A stretch of 8,566 nucleotides of DNA from Actinomycetes bacterium (GTDB taxonomy: Bacteria > Actinomycetota > Acidimicrobiia > Acidimicrobiales > RAAP-2): NCBI GenBank assembly GCA_021849765.1, contig JAJZSM010000055.1, positions 1-8,566 of the forward strand, in the 5' to 3' direction. The position numbers and the translations under genes were made by a program. A model generated the notes under the pieces. It had not been told where the DNA came from, ran no database searches, and worked only from the letters and a program-made list of their open reading frames with translations. Shown here piece after piece: positions 1 through 5,157 of the stretch (position 1 is its first letter; every line of letters begins with the position of its first letter).

Positions 1-1
1 C

Positions 2-541
2 CGATCTCCCGTGACCCTTGACGGCGACCTGGTCGTGCTCGATCTCTCGGCCCAGTGGTCCGGTGACGCGATGGCGGTGGCGGCGCTCAGTGCCGTGGCT
101 GCCGCACAGCGAGTGGCCGCGGCGGCGGGCGCTGGCTACGTCGTGCTCGACGAGGCGTGGGCGCTGCTCTCGGACCCGCACGCCCTAGCGTGGCTGCGCG
201 GCTCGTGGAAGCTGGCGCGTTCGCGCGGCGTGAGCCACGTGCTGGTACTGCACCGGTGGGGAGACGTCGCCGCAGTCGGCGACGAGGGCAGCGCGCAGCG
301 CGAGCGTGCGCGGGGACTGCTGCGCGAGTGCGAGACGGCGTGGCTCTTCCGCCAACCACCCGACGAGGCGAACGACGTCGCGACGGCGCTCGCGTTGAGC
401 ACGCTCGAGCGCCGTACCCTGAGCGATCTTCGACGGGGCGAGGCGTTGGTGCGCTACGGAGCCCACCGCTCGGTCGTGCGCGTCACCCCCGACGCCGCGG
501 ACCGCCAGATCATCGACACCGACGCCGCGATGCGCGTATGA
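2..541 (+). CDS. VirB4/TraC-like type IV secretion ATPase, C-terminal part (5' end outside window)
   Basis: The reading frame is open from base 2, so the gene starts upstream; the GTG at 11 is internal, not a convincing start. About 179 residues are visible. They hold the end of a RecA-like ATPase domain: a Walker B strand ending in VVLDEAW (about 45 residues in), then a sensor-like strand HVLVLHRWGDV, an ATPase finger-like helix rich in Arg/Glu, and a WLFRQ strand. The tail 'RRGEALVRYG..RSVVRV' followed by 'IIDTDAAM' matches, from memory, the C-terminal pattern of actinobacterial VirB4-like ATP-binding proteins. In type IV secretion systems such ATPases power pilus/channel assembly and substrate transfer at the cytoplasmic membrane. 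The Walker A motif should lie upstream. The stop overlaps the next gene's start (ATGA), which implies translational coupling with the VirD4-like gene. Family assignment is fairly secure; the cargo (DNA or protein) cannot be told. Confidence 0.82.
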   Translation, partial: RSPVTLDGDLVVLDLSAQWSGDAMAVAALSAVAAAQRVAAAAGAGYVVLDEAWALLSDPHALAWLRGSWKLARSRGVSHVLVLHRWGDVAAVGDEGSAQRERARGLLRECETAWLFRQPPDEANDVATALALSTLERRTLSDLRRGEALVRYGAHRSVVRVTPDAADRQIIDTDAAMRV

Positions 542-1719
542 CGCGTGGTTTGCGCCTCGGACGCGTCGTCGTCGCTGGTCTCGCGCTCGGACGGACGGTG
601 CGACTCGAGCGTCGCCACTCGCTGCTCGTCGTCGGGCCGACCCAGGCGGGCAAGACCTCCTCGCTCGTCATCCCCTCGATTCTGTCGTGGCCGGACGCGC
701 TGGTCGTCACCAGCGTGAAGCGCGACGTCGTCGCGGCGACCCAGCCCTGGCGTTCGGCGCTCGGCCAAGTCCAGGTGCTCGACCCCGGCGCCCCGGACGG
801 TCTCACCTGGGACCCCCTGGAGGGCGTGACGACGATGCGCGACGCACTACGCGTCGCGCGCGACCTCACGCTGCGTTCCTCGGGTCACGGCGACACCGAG
901 TTCTGGAACGCCCTCGCGGTCAAGTTGCTCGGCGCACTCTTCGTGCGCGCCCTCGAACGCGGCCAGACGATCGTGGACGTGGCGCTGGTACTCGAGTCGC
1001 GTGACTTCGACGGGTGGAACGACGACCCGACGAGCGTTGCCGCACGAGTCGTCACGGACTTCCTCGGCCACGAGACCCGCACCATCGACGGGGTGATCAC
1101 GACGGCCGAGACGATGCTCTTGCCGTGGCGATTCGATCAGCCGCGCGCCCGGGTCCGCGACGTCGTCGACGGCGCCCACACCCTGTATCTCTGCAGCCCA
1201 CGTGGCGAGCAGGCGCACTACCAGTCGCTCTTCGCGGGGGCGCTACGTGGCGTGCTCGACGAGCAACAGCGCCGCGTCGAGCGCGGCACCGCGCGGCCGC
1301 TGCTCCTGGTGCTCGACGAGGCCGCGGTGGTGGCGCCCCTCGATGAGCTCGACGAGTTGGCGGCGACCCTGGCCGGGCTCTCAGTGACTTTGATCACCGT
1401 CGTCCAGGACTTCGCCCAGCTGGTGGCGCGGTGGGGTCCGCGGGCCTCAACCATCGTCAACAACCACGCGACGCCACTGGTGTTGGCTGGCCTCGCTGAT
1501 CCGACGGCTGCGACCTACGTGCCCGAGGTCGCCCCGCCGGTCCGCTCGTCGACCCCCTCGGGATCGTCGTCGCGGATGTCCAAGACGAGGCCGGGGCGCT
1601 CGATGCGCGAACGACCCCGCGGCACGGCCCTCGTCGTCGCGGGTAACCATCGGCCGGTCACGATCCGGATCCGTCCGTGGTGGCGCGATGGGCGACTCCG
1701 CGCGCGCGGCGCGCGGTGA
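538..1719 (+). CDS. VirD4/TraG-like type IV coupling ATPase, short form without membrane segments
   Basis: The ATG at 538 overlaps the preceding stop (ATGA), which decides the start; the same frame is open further upstream, but that part is a shadow of the preceding gene. Product 393 aa. Seen: Walker A GPTQAGKT at residues 33-40, a VVTSVKRD segment after it, an FWNALAVKLL helix, a GEQAHYQSLFAGALRG segment, Walker B LLLVLDEA with D260-E261, a VQDFAQL sensor region, and a C-terminal GTALVVAGN..VTIRIRPWW typical of actinobacterial TraG/VirD4 (TraM-recognition) proteins. Coupling proteins bring substrate to the secretion channel. Most VirD4 proteins are longer and begin with two membrane helices; here Walker A comes almost at once, so the protein is probably soluble or recruited by a partner. 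Residues about 331-359 (nt 1528-1615) are Ser/Arg/Pro-rich and read more like protein in another frame (see findings), so the C-terminus may contain compensating frameshifts. Confidence 0.85.
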   Translation: MTRGLRLGRVVVAGLALGRTVRLERRHSLLVVGPTQAGKTSSLVIPSILSWPDALVVTSVKRDVVAATQPWRSALGQVQVLDPGAPDGLTWDPLEGVTTMRDALRVARDLTLRSSGHGDTEFWNALAVKLLGALFVRALERGQTIVDVALVLESRDFDGWNDDPTSVAARVVTDFLGHETRTIDGVITTAETMLLPWRFDQPRARVRDVVDGAHTLYLCSPRGEQAHYQSLFAGALRGVLDEQQRRVERGTARPLLLVLDEAAVVAPLDELDELAATLAGLSVTLITVVQDFAQLVARWGPRASTIVNNHATPLVLAGLADPTAATYVPEVAPPVRSSTPSGSSSRMSKTRPGRSMRERPRGTALVVAGNHRPVTIRIRPWWRDGRLRARGAR

Positions 1720-1742
1720 TCGAAATTCCGTGACGTGGTAAG

Positions 1743-1754
1743 TACGATTCGCGG
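1743..1754 (+). promoter_or_regulatory. Putative -10 box and leaderless start for the ROK gene
   Basis: TACGAT at 1743-1748 fits the actinobacterial TANNNT -10 consensus. It is followed by six bases and then the ATG at 1755, so transcription would begin at or next to the start codon. No Shine-Dalgarno sequence is present and no good -35 hexamer is visible. The 35-nt gap after the coupling ATPase gene makes an independent transcript plausible. Confidence 0.5.
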
Positions 1755-2507
1755 ATGGCCATGGCGCACGAACCGGACGACATGATCTTCGCCGTCGACG
1801 TCGGCGCGACCAACATCAAGTTCGTGGTGACCGATTACGACGGCACGTTTCTGAGCCCCGTGCGCCGTCGGCCAACCCCCTACCCTCTCTCGCCGATCAG
1901 GCTCGTTCGCCTGATCGCCAGCCGAGCGGGGCGCAGTGGCTGCACCCGGGTCGGCGTCGGGTTTCCGGGGGCGTTTCGCGACGGACACGTGATCGCCCCG
2001 GGCAACCTCGCCCGACCGGGCGGTGTTGGCACCGAGGTCGATCCCGACCTAGACCGGCAGTGGCGCGGCTTCGCGCTCCAGGACGCGCTGCGCGCCGCGA
2101 GCGGGCTCGACGTGCGCGTCGTCAACGACGCGACACTGGCTGCGCTGGGCGCGAGCTCGGGCGAGGGCGTGGAGGTCGTCTTGACACTCGGGACGGGGCT
2201 GGGCCTCGCCCTCGTCGTGGACGGCGTGCCGACGCCGGTGCGTGACGTGGGCGCCGAAATGCGAGCCGACGGGCGCACCTACGACCAGTCGTTCGGCGAA
2301 TCGGCACGATCCATCGATGAACTGCGCTGGCGCGATGACATCGGGCGAGTCATTGAGGAGTTCGTCGCCGAGTTCCGTCCCCGGGTTGTCCACCTGGCCG
2401 GGGGCAACGCGCGCCGCATCGATCCCACGTGGTTCGCCTGGATCGGCGTCCCCGTGACGATCGAAGGCAATGAGGCGTCGCTGCGAGGCGCCGCACGACT
2501 GTTCTAG
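1755..2507 (+). CDS. ROK-family sugar kinase-like protein (polyphosphate glucokinase-like fold)
   Basis: Product 250 aa, the usual size of ROK/PpgK-type proteins. Seen: phosphate-binding DVGATNIK (residues 15-22), a VGVGFPGAF segment, VVNDATLAALG with the probable catalytic base D125, a second phosphate-binding loop LTLGTGLGLALVVDG, and LAGGNARRID near 214-223. The ROK cysteine-rich zinc motif (CxCGxxGCxE) is absent, as in the polyphosphate-glucokinase group. Odd: where these kinases carry ExGH, whose Glu and His contact the sugar, this protein has D-V-G-A after 'PTPVR', so sugar binding may be altered or lost. The best resemblance is to an uncharacterised ROK subgroup with a Y(D/E)xxxG..A......W motif after that site. 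The start at 1755 is chosen because of the leaderless-type promoter; ATGs at 1761 and 1782 are alternatives. The stop overlaps the convergent amidohydrolase gene. The substrate is unknown. Confidence 0.83.
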   Translation: MAMAHEPDDMIFAVDVGATNIKFVVTDYDGTFLSPVRRRPTPYPLSPIRLVRLIASRAGRSGCTRVGVGFPGAFRDGHVIAPGNLARPGGVGTEVDPDLDRQWRGFALQDALRAASGLDVRVVNDATLAALGASSGEGVEVVLTLGTGLGLALVVDGVPTPVRDVGAEMRADGRTYDQSFGESARSIDELRWRDDIGRVIEEFVAEFRPRVVHLAGGNARRIDPTWFAWIGVPVTIEGNEASLRGAARLF

Positions 2508-3682
2508 GCGCCGGCGAGGGCGACCGCGCTCGCGCCGAGCACGTGGGCCATTACCGGCACTGACGCGTCTTCGACGGCGAAGTCCGGCCCGTGGTGCGAG
2601 CCGCTGGTGCCGTCGGCGAGGGCGCCCCCGACGAAGATGTAGCAACCGGGCACGCGGTTCAAGAACTCCGAGACATCGTCACTGGCCGGGGTCGGGGGCA
2701 TGGTCATCACGTGCTCGTCACCGAGGACGTGGCGGGCGCTCGCCATCACCGTCTCGTACACCGTGGGGTCATTGACGACCGCCGGCGTCCCACCGGTGAA
2801 GGACAAGACGCATCGCACGCCGAAGGCACGCTCGACTTCGTCGAGGAGATTACCCAACCGCGACGTGGATTCGGCCAGTTGGTCGCCCGTGAAGGTGCGT
2901 AGGCTGCCGCGCAACAGCGCCGTGCGTGGCACGACGTTGTTCGCCGTCCCGGCCTGGATGATCCCCGCCGAGCAGGCACAGTTGGTTCCGTCGAGCGCAA
3001 GTCCTTGCACGACGTCGCTGAGTCGGCTGGCGAGGTGACTGACCGCGAGCACCACGTTCCCCTCGGTGCCGGCCATGGCGCCGTGCCCACCGCGACCCTC
3101 GAGATCGACACGCCACGATGTCGCCTCGCTCATGGCCGTCCCAGCTCGCGAGCCGACGAATCCCGTGGGGGCGAGGGACGTCACGTGGCCGCCGATGACG
3201 ACGTCGGCCGGATGCCGGGTGAGCACGCCGCCGTCGATCATGGCGCGAGCACCGCCCAGCCCTTCTTCAGCGGGTTGAAAGAGCAGGGTGTAGGAGCCGG
3301 GTAGCTCCGTGACGTGCGCGAGGACGTCGGCGACCCCGAGGAGAGCCGCGGTGTGGACGTCGTGGCCGCAGGCGTGCATCACGCCGTCGATAGTCGATCG
3401 GTAGGGGAGATCCCGATCCTCGTAGACCGGCAATGCGTCGATGTCGGCGCGCACCAGGACGCGGCGCCCCGGGCGACGACCCACCAGGGTGGCGATTGCG
3501 CCGGTCTCGGTCGGGCTCGGGGCTACTGTCCAGCCCAGCTCCAGTAGACGGTCGCGGATGACGGCGGTCGTGCGGTGTTCGGCGAAAGCGAGCTCGGGGT
3601 GGGCGTGCAGGTCGTGACGCAACGCCACCATGGCGGGAGTCGCGCGTTCGATCAGTGGTGCGAGGTTGATCTGCTGGTCCAT
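2504..3682 (-). CDS. M20-family metallo-amidohydrolase (hippurate / N-acyl-amino-acid hydrolase type)
   Basis: Product 392 aa, full length for the M20D (AmhX/HipO/IAA-amidohydrolase) group, which hydrolyses N-acyl or amide bonds of amino-acid conjugates in the cytosol. Seen: RHDLHAHPELAF (22-33), RADIDALPV (78-86), the metal-binding HACGHDVH with C105 and H107, LFQPAEEG with E139/E140, GGHV with H166, GRGGHGAMA in the lid/dimerisation domain, and SHHGPDF with H363/H364. All expected ligands for a two-metal centre and the catalytic Glu are present, so activity is likely. No signal peptide is seen. The ATG at 3682 is preceded by a TACCAT box with a 6-nt spacing (leaderless type). The gene is divergent from tRNA-Arg and converges on the ROK gene, sharing CTAG (2504-2507). 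The substrate cannot be named from sequence; the family also includes acetyl-amino-acid and peptide hydrolases. Confidence 0.93.
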   Translation of the reverse strand: MDQQINLAPLIERATPAMVALRHDLHAHPELAFAEHRTTAVIRDRLLELGWTVAPSPTETGAIATLVGRRPGRRVLVRADIDALPVYEDRDLPYRSTIDGVMHACGHDVHTAALLGVADVLAHVTELPGSYTLLFQPAEEGLGGARAMIDGGVLTRHPADVVIGGHVTSLAPTGFVGSRAGTAMSEATSWRVDLEGRGGHGAMAGTEGNVVLAVSHLASRLSDVVQGLALDGTNCACSAGIIQAGTANNVVPRTALLRGSLRTFTGDQLAESTSRLGNLLDEVERAFGVRCVLSFTGGTPAVVNDPTVYETVMASARHVLGDEHVMTMPPTPASDDVSEFLNRVPGCYIFVGGALADGTSGSHHGPDFAVEDASVPVMAHVLGASAVALAGA

Positions 3683-3688
3683 CTACGC

Positions 3689-3694
3689 ATGGTA
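3689..3694 (-). promoter_or_regulatory. Putative -10 box of the M20 amidohydrolase gene (leaderless type)
   Basis: On the minus strand TACCAT is followed by GCGTAG (six bases) and then the ATG at 3682. The spacing equals that before the ROK gene and is close to that before arsR. There is no Shine-Dalgarno and no clear -35 element. Confidence 0.5.
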
Positions 3695-3714
3695 GGGCTG
3701 GTTCAGCGACGGGC

Positions 3715-3720
3715 TAGGAT
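3715..3720 (+). promoter_or_regulatory. Putative -10 box of tRNA-Arg
   Basis: TAGGAT (TANNNT type) ends 17 bases before the mature tRNA 5' end at 3738, leaving a short 5' leader for RNase P. No good -35 hexamer is visible. It lies about 20 bp from the oppositely oriented -10 box of the amidohydrolase gene, so the two promoters are back to back. Confidence 0.4.
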
Positions 3721-3737
3721 GGGTGGCCAGTATTACT

Positions 3738-3814
3738 GCGGCTGTAGCTCAGCGGATTAGAGCATCGGTCTACGGAACCGAGGGTCGGGGGTTCGAATCC
3801 CTCCAGCCGCACCA
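3738..3814 (+). tRNA. tRNA-Arg (anticodon ACG)
   Basis: A complete cloverleaf can be drawn. Acceptor stem GCGGCTG (3738-3744) pairs perfectly with CAGCCGC (3804-3810). D stem GCTC/GAGC (3747-3750 with 3760-3763). Anticodon stem TCGGT/ACCGA (3765-3769 with 3777-3781) has a 7-nt loop CTACGGA, giving anticodon ACG at 3772-3774; A34 is expected to be deaminated to inosine by TadA so that it reads CGU, CGC and CGA. T stem GGGGG/CCCTC (one G-U pair) with loop TTCGAAT. Discriminator A3811 and an encoded CCA at 3812-3814. It stands alone, with no other tRNA nearby and no downstream integrase. Confidence 0.97.
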
Positions 3815-3817
3815 AAT

Positions 3818-3838
3818 CCCCGGGTTGGTCCCACGGGG
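3818..3838 (+). terminator. GC-rich hairpin just after tRNA-Arg, possible terminator
   Basis: CCCC (3818-3821) plus GGG (3822-3824) can pair with CCC (3830-3832) and GGGG (3835-3838), with a TTGGT loop and a two-base bulge. It begins 4 nt after the CCA end. No T tract follows, so it is at best a non-canonical terminator of the kind common in GC-rich actinobacteria. The remaining bases up to 3885 show no gene. Confidence 0.3.
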
Positions 3839-3885
3839 CTCACCGAGCAATGCCCAACTGGTAACGACGCTCGTCGCACGTACAC

Positions 3886-4104
3886 CTAAAGGTCGCGTGT
3901 TGTGACGAAGCGTCGTAGGGCGATCCCCGACCAGATGAGTTCGACGGCCCCGAAGGGCCACGCGCCCGAGAGGAAGCCGTAGAGACTCGAGAGCAGGCAG
4001 CCGACGGCGAATCCCACGATGAACCGGCGGCCCCGGTGCTCGAGGGCGTACATCACCATCATGAAGGAGACCGTGCACACGCCGTAGACGGTGACGGCCT
4101 TCAT
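3886..4104 (-). CDS. Small conserved-looking membrane protein (72 aa), coupled to CDF-like transporter
   Basis: The ATG at 4104 overlaps the stop of the upstream transporter gene (ATGA on the minus strand), which fixes the start and implies coupled translation. The 72 residues form a first hydrophobic segment (about 3-20, rich in V, M and Y), a basic linker EHRGRRF, a second segment (about 28-47, GFAVGCLLSSLYGFLSG), and an AWPFGAVELIW segment that may be amphipathic or a third short membrane helix, ending in a charged tail. There is no enzymatic motif. I recall similar small hypothetical membrane proteins but cannot assign a family. Position suggests an accessory subunit or partner of the CDF-like protein. 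Reading the same frame further upstream gives a long open frame, but that part is antisense to arsR and the exporter gene. Confidence 0.72.
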   Translation of the reverse strand: MKAVTVYGVCTVSFMMVMYALEHRGRRFIVGFAVGCLLSSLYGFLSGAWPFGAVELIWSGIALRRFVTTRDL

Positions 4105-4688
4105 GCCGACTCGTGCCTTGAGATGGCGATGAACTCGCGCAGCGCGTAGTACACGAGCACGAAGCCGGCGACCGGGTCGGCCCACCACCAGCCGAGGGTG
4201 GCGTTGAGGGCGAGACCGCCGAGGACGGCGATGGCGAGGATGCCGTCGACCAGTGTGACCTTGCCCTCGGTCTCGAGCACGACGTTGCCGAGGGCCCGAC
4301 CCGTTCGTGCCTTGCCCCACGCGAGTGAGAACATGGCGATCGCCGTGAGCGCCGTCCAGGCGATGCCGGCGGCGCTGTGACCGGCGTGATGTCGCACCGC
4401 GAGCACGACGACGCCCTGGACGAGGAGGTAGAGCGCGAGCAAGGCGAAGGCGCCACCGATGAGGCGCAACGCCCGACGCTGGCGAGCTTCGTCGACGCCG
4501 GTCAGTTCCCAGACGACCACGATCGACGCTCCGATCTCGATGAGCGAGTCCAGTCCGAATCCAGCGAGGGCGACCGAGCGCGCCGCGAGCGCCGACCACG
4601 CGAGCACGACGAGACCGACGACGTTCCACGCGAGCGTCGTGTATTCGAGGCGCAGCCCCCGGCGCAGCATCGGTGAGTACGTCGTCAC
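4101..4688 (-). CDS. Membrane-only CDF-like cation transporter with degenerate metal site
   Basis: About 195 aa from GTG 4688, forming six hydrophobic segments in the arrangement of the cation diffusion facilitator membrane domain (PF01545), but with no cytoplasmic C-terminal dimerisation domain. The second segment carries GFGLDSLIEIGAS, where D47 and E51 replace the usual (H/D)xxxD. The fifth carries LETEGKVTLVDGIL, where D148 keeps the Asp but the His four residues earlier is Val. A WWWADP motif precedes the last segment. Metal transport by the standard site is therefore doubtful, although E139/E141 lie close by and could contribute. Start: GTG 4688 is preferred because GATACT lies 7 nt upstream, mirroring the arsR promoter; GTG 4718 (205 aa) and ATG 4670 are alternatives. 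The gene is divergent from arsR, from which it is separated by 79 bp, and is probably co-regulated by it. Confidence 0.82.
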   Translation of the reverse strand: MTTYSPMLRRGLRLEYTTLAWNVVGLVVLAWSALAARSVALAGFGLDSLIEIGASIVVVWELTGVDEARQRRALRLIGGAFALLALYLLVQGVVVLAVRHHAGHSAAGIAWTALTAIAMFSLAWGKARTGRALGNVVLETEGKVTLVDGILAIAVLGGLALNATLGWWWADPVAGFVLVYYALREFIAISRHESA

Positions 4689-4695
4689 AGGTGCG

Positions 4696-4701
4696 AGTAT
4701 C
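4696..4701 (-). promoter_or_regulatory. Putative -10 box of the membrane-only CDF operon
   Basis: GATACT on the minus strand matches four of six bases of TATAAT and ends 7 nt before GTG 4688, the same spacing as on the arsR side. If it is the true -10 box, GTG 4718 cannot be the start. Confidence 0.33.
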
Positions 4702-4754
4702 GCAGGTGGCGAACCCACTCGACCCAGGACCGACGTCGAGCGCCGAAGGTCCGC

Positions 4755-4760
4755 TACTAT
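4755..4760 (+). promoter_or_regulatory. Putative -10 box of the arsR-CDF operon (leaderless type)
   Basis: TACTAT is a good -10 match (five of six to TATAAT), followed by 7 nt and the GTG at 4768. An overlapping TATCTA at 4761-4766 is less likely because it would put the transcript start inside the gene. No -35 element and no Shine-Dalgarno are visible. Confidence 0.5.
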
Positions 4761-4782
4761 TATCTACGTGACTACGCAGATA
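4761..4782 (+). promoter_or_regulatory. Putative ArsR/SmtB-type operator overlapping the arsR start codon
   Basis: This is a 22-bp imperfect palindrome. The left arm is TATCTACGTGA (4761-4771) and the right arm CTACGCAGATA (4772-4782); the reverse complement of the right arm matches the left at 8 of 11 positions, including the outer TATCT/AGATA. It abuts the TACTAT -10 box and contains the GTG start at 4768. ArsR/SmtB repressors typically bind AT-richer dyads of similar length over the promoter or start region, and this is the most AT-rich spot in the neighbourhood. Binding here would block RNA polymerase; metal binding would release the repressor. Confidence 0.6.
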
Positions 4783-5145
4783 GAGAGAGACCCAACGGAC
4801 CGGCAGATCGATCTCGCCGCCGGTACCCTCAAGCTCCTCGCCGACCGGACTCGACTGCGCATCATCTGGGCGCTCTTGCACGGCGAGCACTCCGTCAACG
4901 AACTGGCCGCGCACCTCGGTGTGAACCCGGCGGGCGTCTCGCAGCACCTGGCCAAACTGCGTCTCTCGCGACTGGTCACCGTGCGCCGGGAGAGCAACCG
5001 CGTCTACTACGCGGTCGAGAGTCTTCACGTGCGAAGGCTCGCCGAGGAGGCGTTGTTCCACGGTGACCACCTCGTCGGTGGCCCCTTGACCCACGGCGAT
5101 GAAATCGAGACCGTCGCGACCACGCCGGTGGGGCGCTTGGGGTGA
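4768..5145 (+). CDS. ArsR/SmtB-family metal-responsive repressor
   Basis: Product 125 aa from GTG 4768; the frame is open further upstream, but that is antisense to the transporter gene, and the start sits 7 nt after a -10 box. Seen: ADRTRLRIIWALL (25-37), a winged-helix HTH with SVNELAAHLGVNPAGVSQHLAKLRLSRLV (42-70), a wing VRRESNRVYYAV (72-83), and a C-terminal alpha5 helix SLHVRRLAEEALFHGDH (85-101). H87, H98 and H101 match the spacing of the alpha5 zinc/cobalt site of CzrA/SmtB (DxH...HxxH), except that the first ligand Asp is S85 here; E84 is adjacent. The His-rich alpha5 site argues for Zn/Co/Ni sensing over arsenic, since there is no CxC near the HTH. The stop is 12 nt before the CDF exporter gene in the same frame, so they form an operon. 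The repressor probably also controls the divergent CDF-like operon. Confidence 0.92.
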   Translation: MTTQIERDPTDRQIDLAAGTLKLLADRTRLRIIWALLHGEHSVNELAAHLGVNPAGVSQHLAKLRLSRLVTVRRESNRVYYAVESLHVRRLAEEALFHGDHLVGGPLTHGDEIETVATTPVGRLG

Positions 5146-5157
5146 GCGAGATGGATC

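Noticed and set aside
157..537. Upstream in-frame extension of the coupling ATPase (start at 157)
   Set aside because: It is Arg/Ala-rich, overlaps the VirB4-like gene out of frame and lacks homology-like features; the ATGA overlap at 538 is the better start.
1515..1988. 157-aa minus-strand open frame across the coupling ATPase/ROK junction
   Set aside because: It is antisense to two well-supported genes and crosses their promoter region; typical of GC-rich shadow frames.
2049..2645. 198-aa minus-strand open frame
   Set aside because: It spans the end of the ROK gene and the M20 gene in another frame and is Arg-rich with no recognisable motif.
3738..3900. tRNA-Arg as an integration (att) site
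   Set aside because: No integrase gene and no repeat of the tRNA 3' end are seen within the window.
3723..3905. 60-aa open frame across tRNA-Arg, and the minus-strand tail 'GWRDSNPRPSVP' in a frame ending at 3770
   Set aside because: These are well-known spurious translations of tRNA genes; the cloverleaf explains the sequence.
4459..4767. Upstream extension of the arsR frame
   Set aside because: It is antisense to the CDF-like transporter gene and Ser/Arg-rich; family length and the -10 box support GTG 4768.
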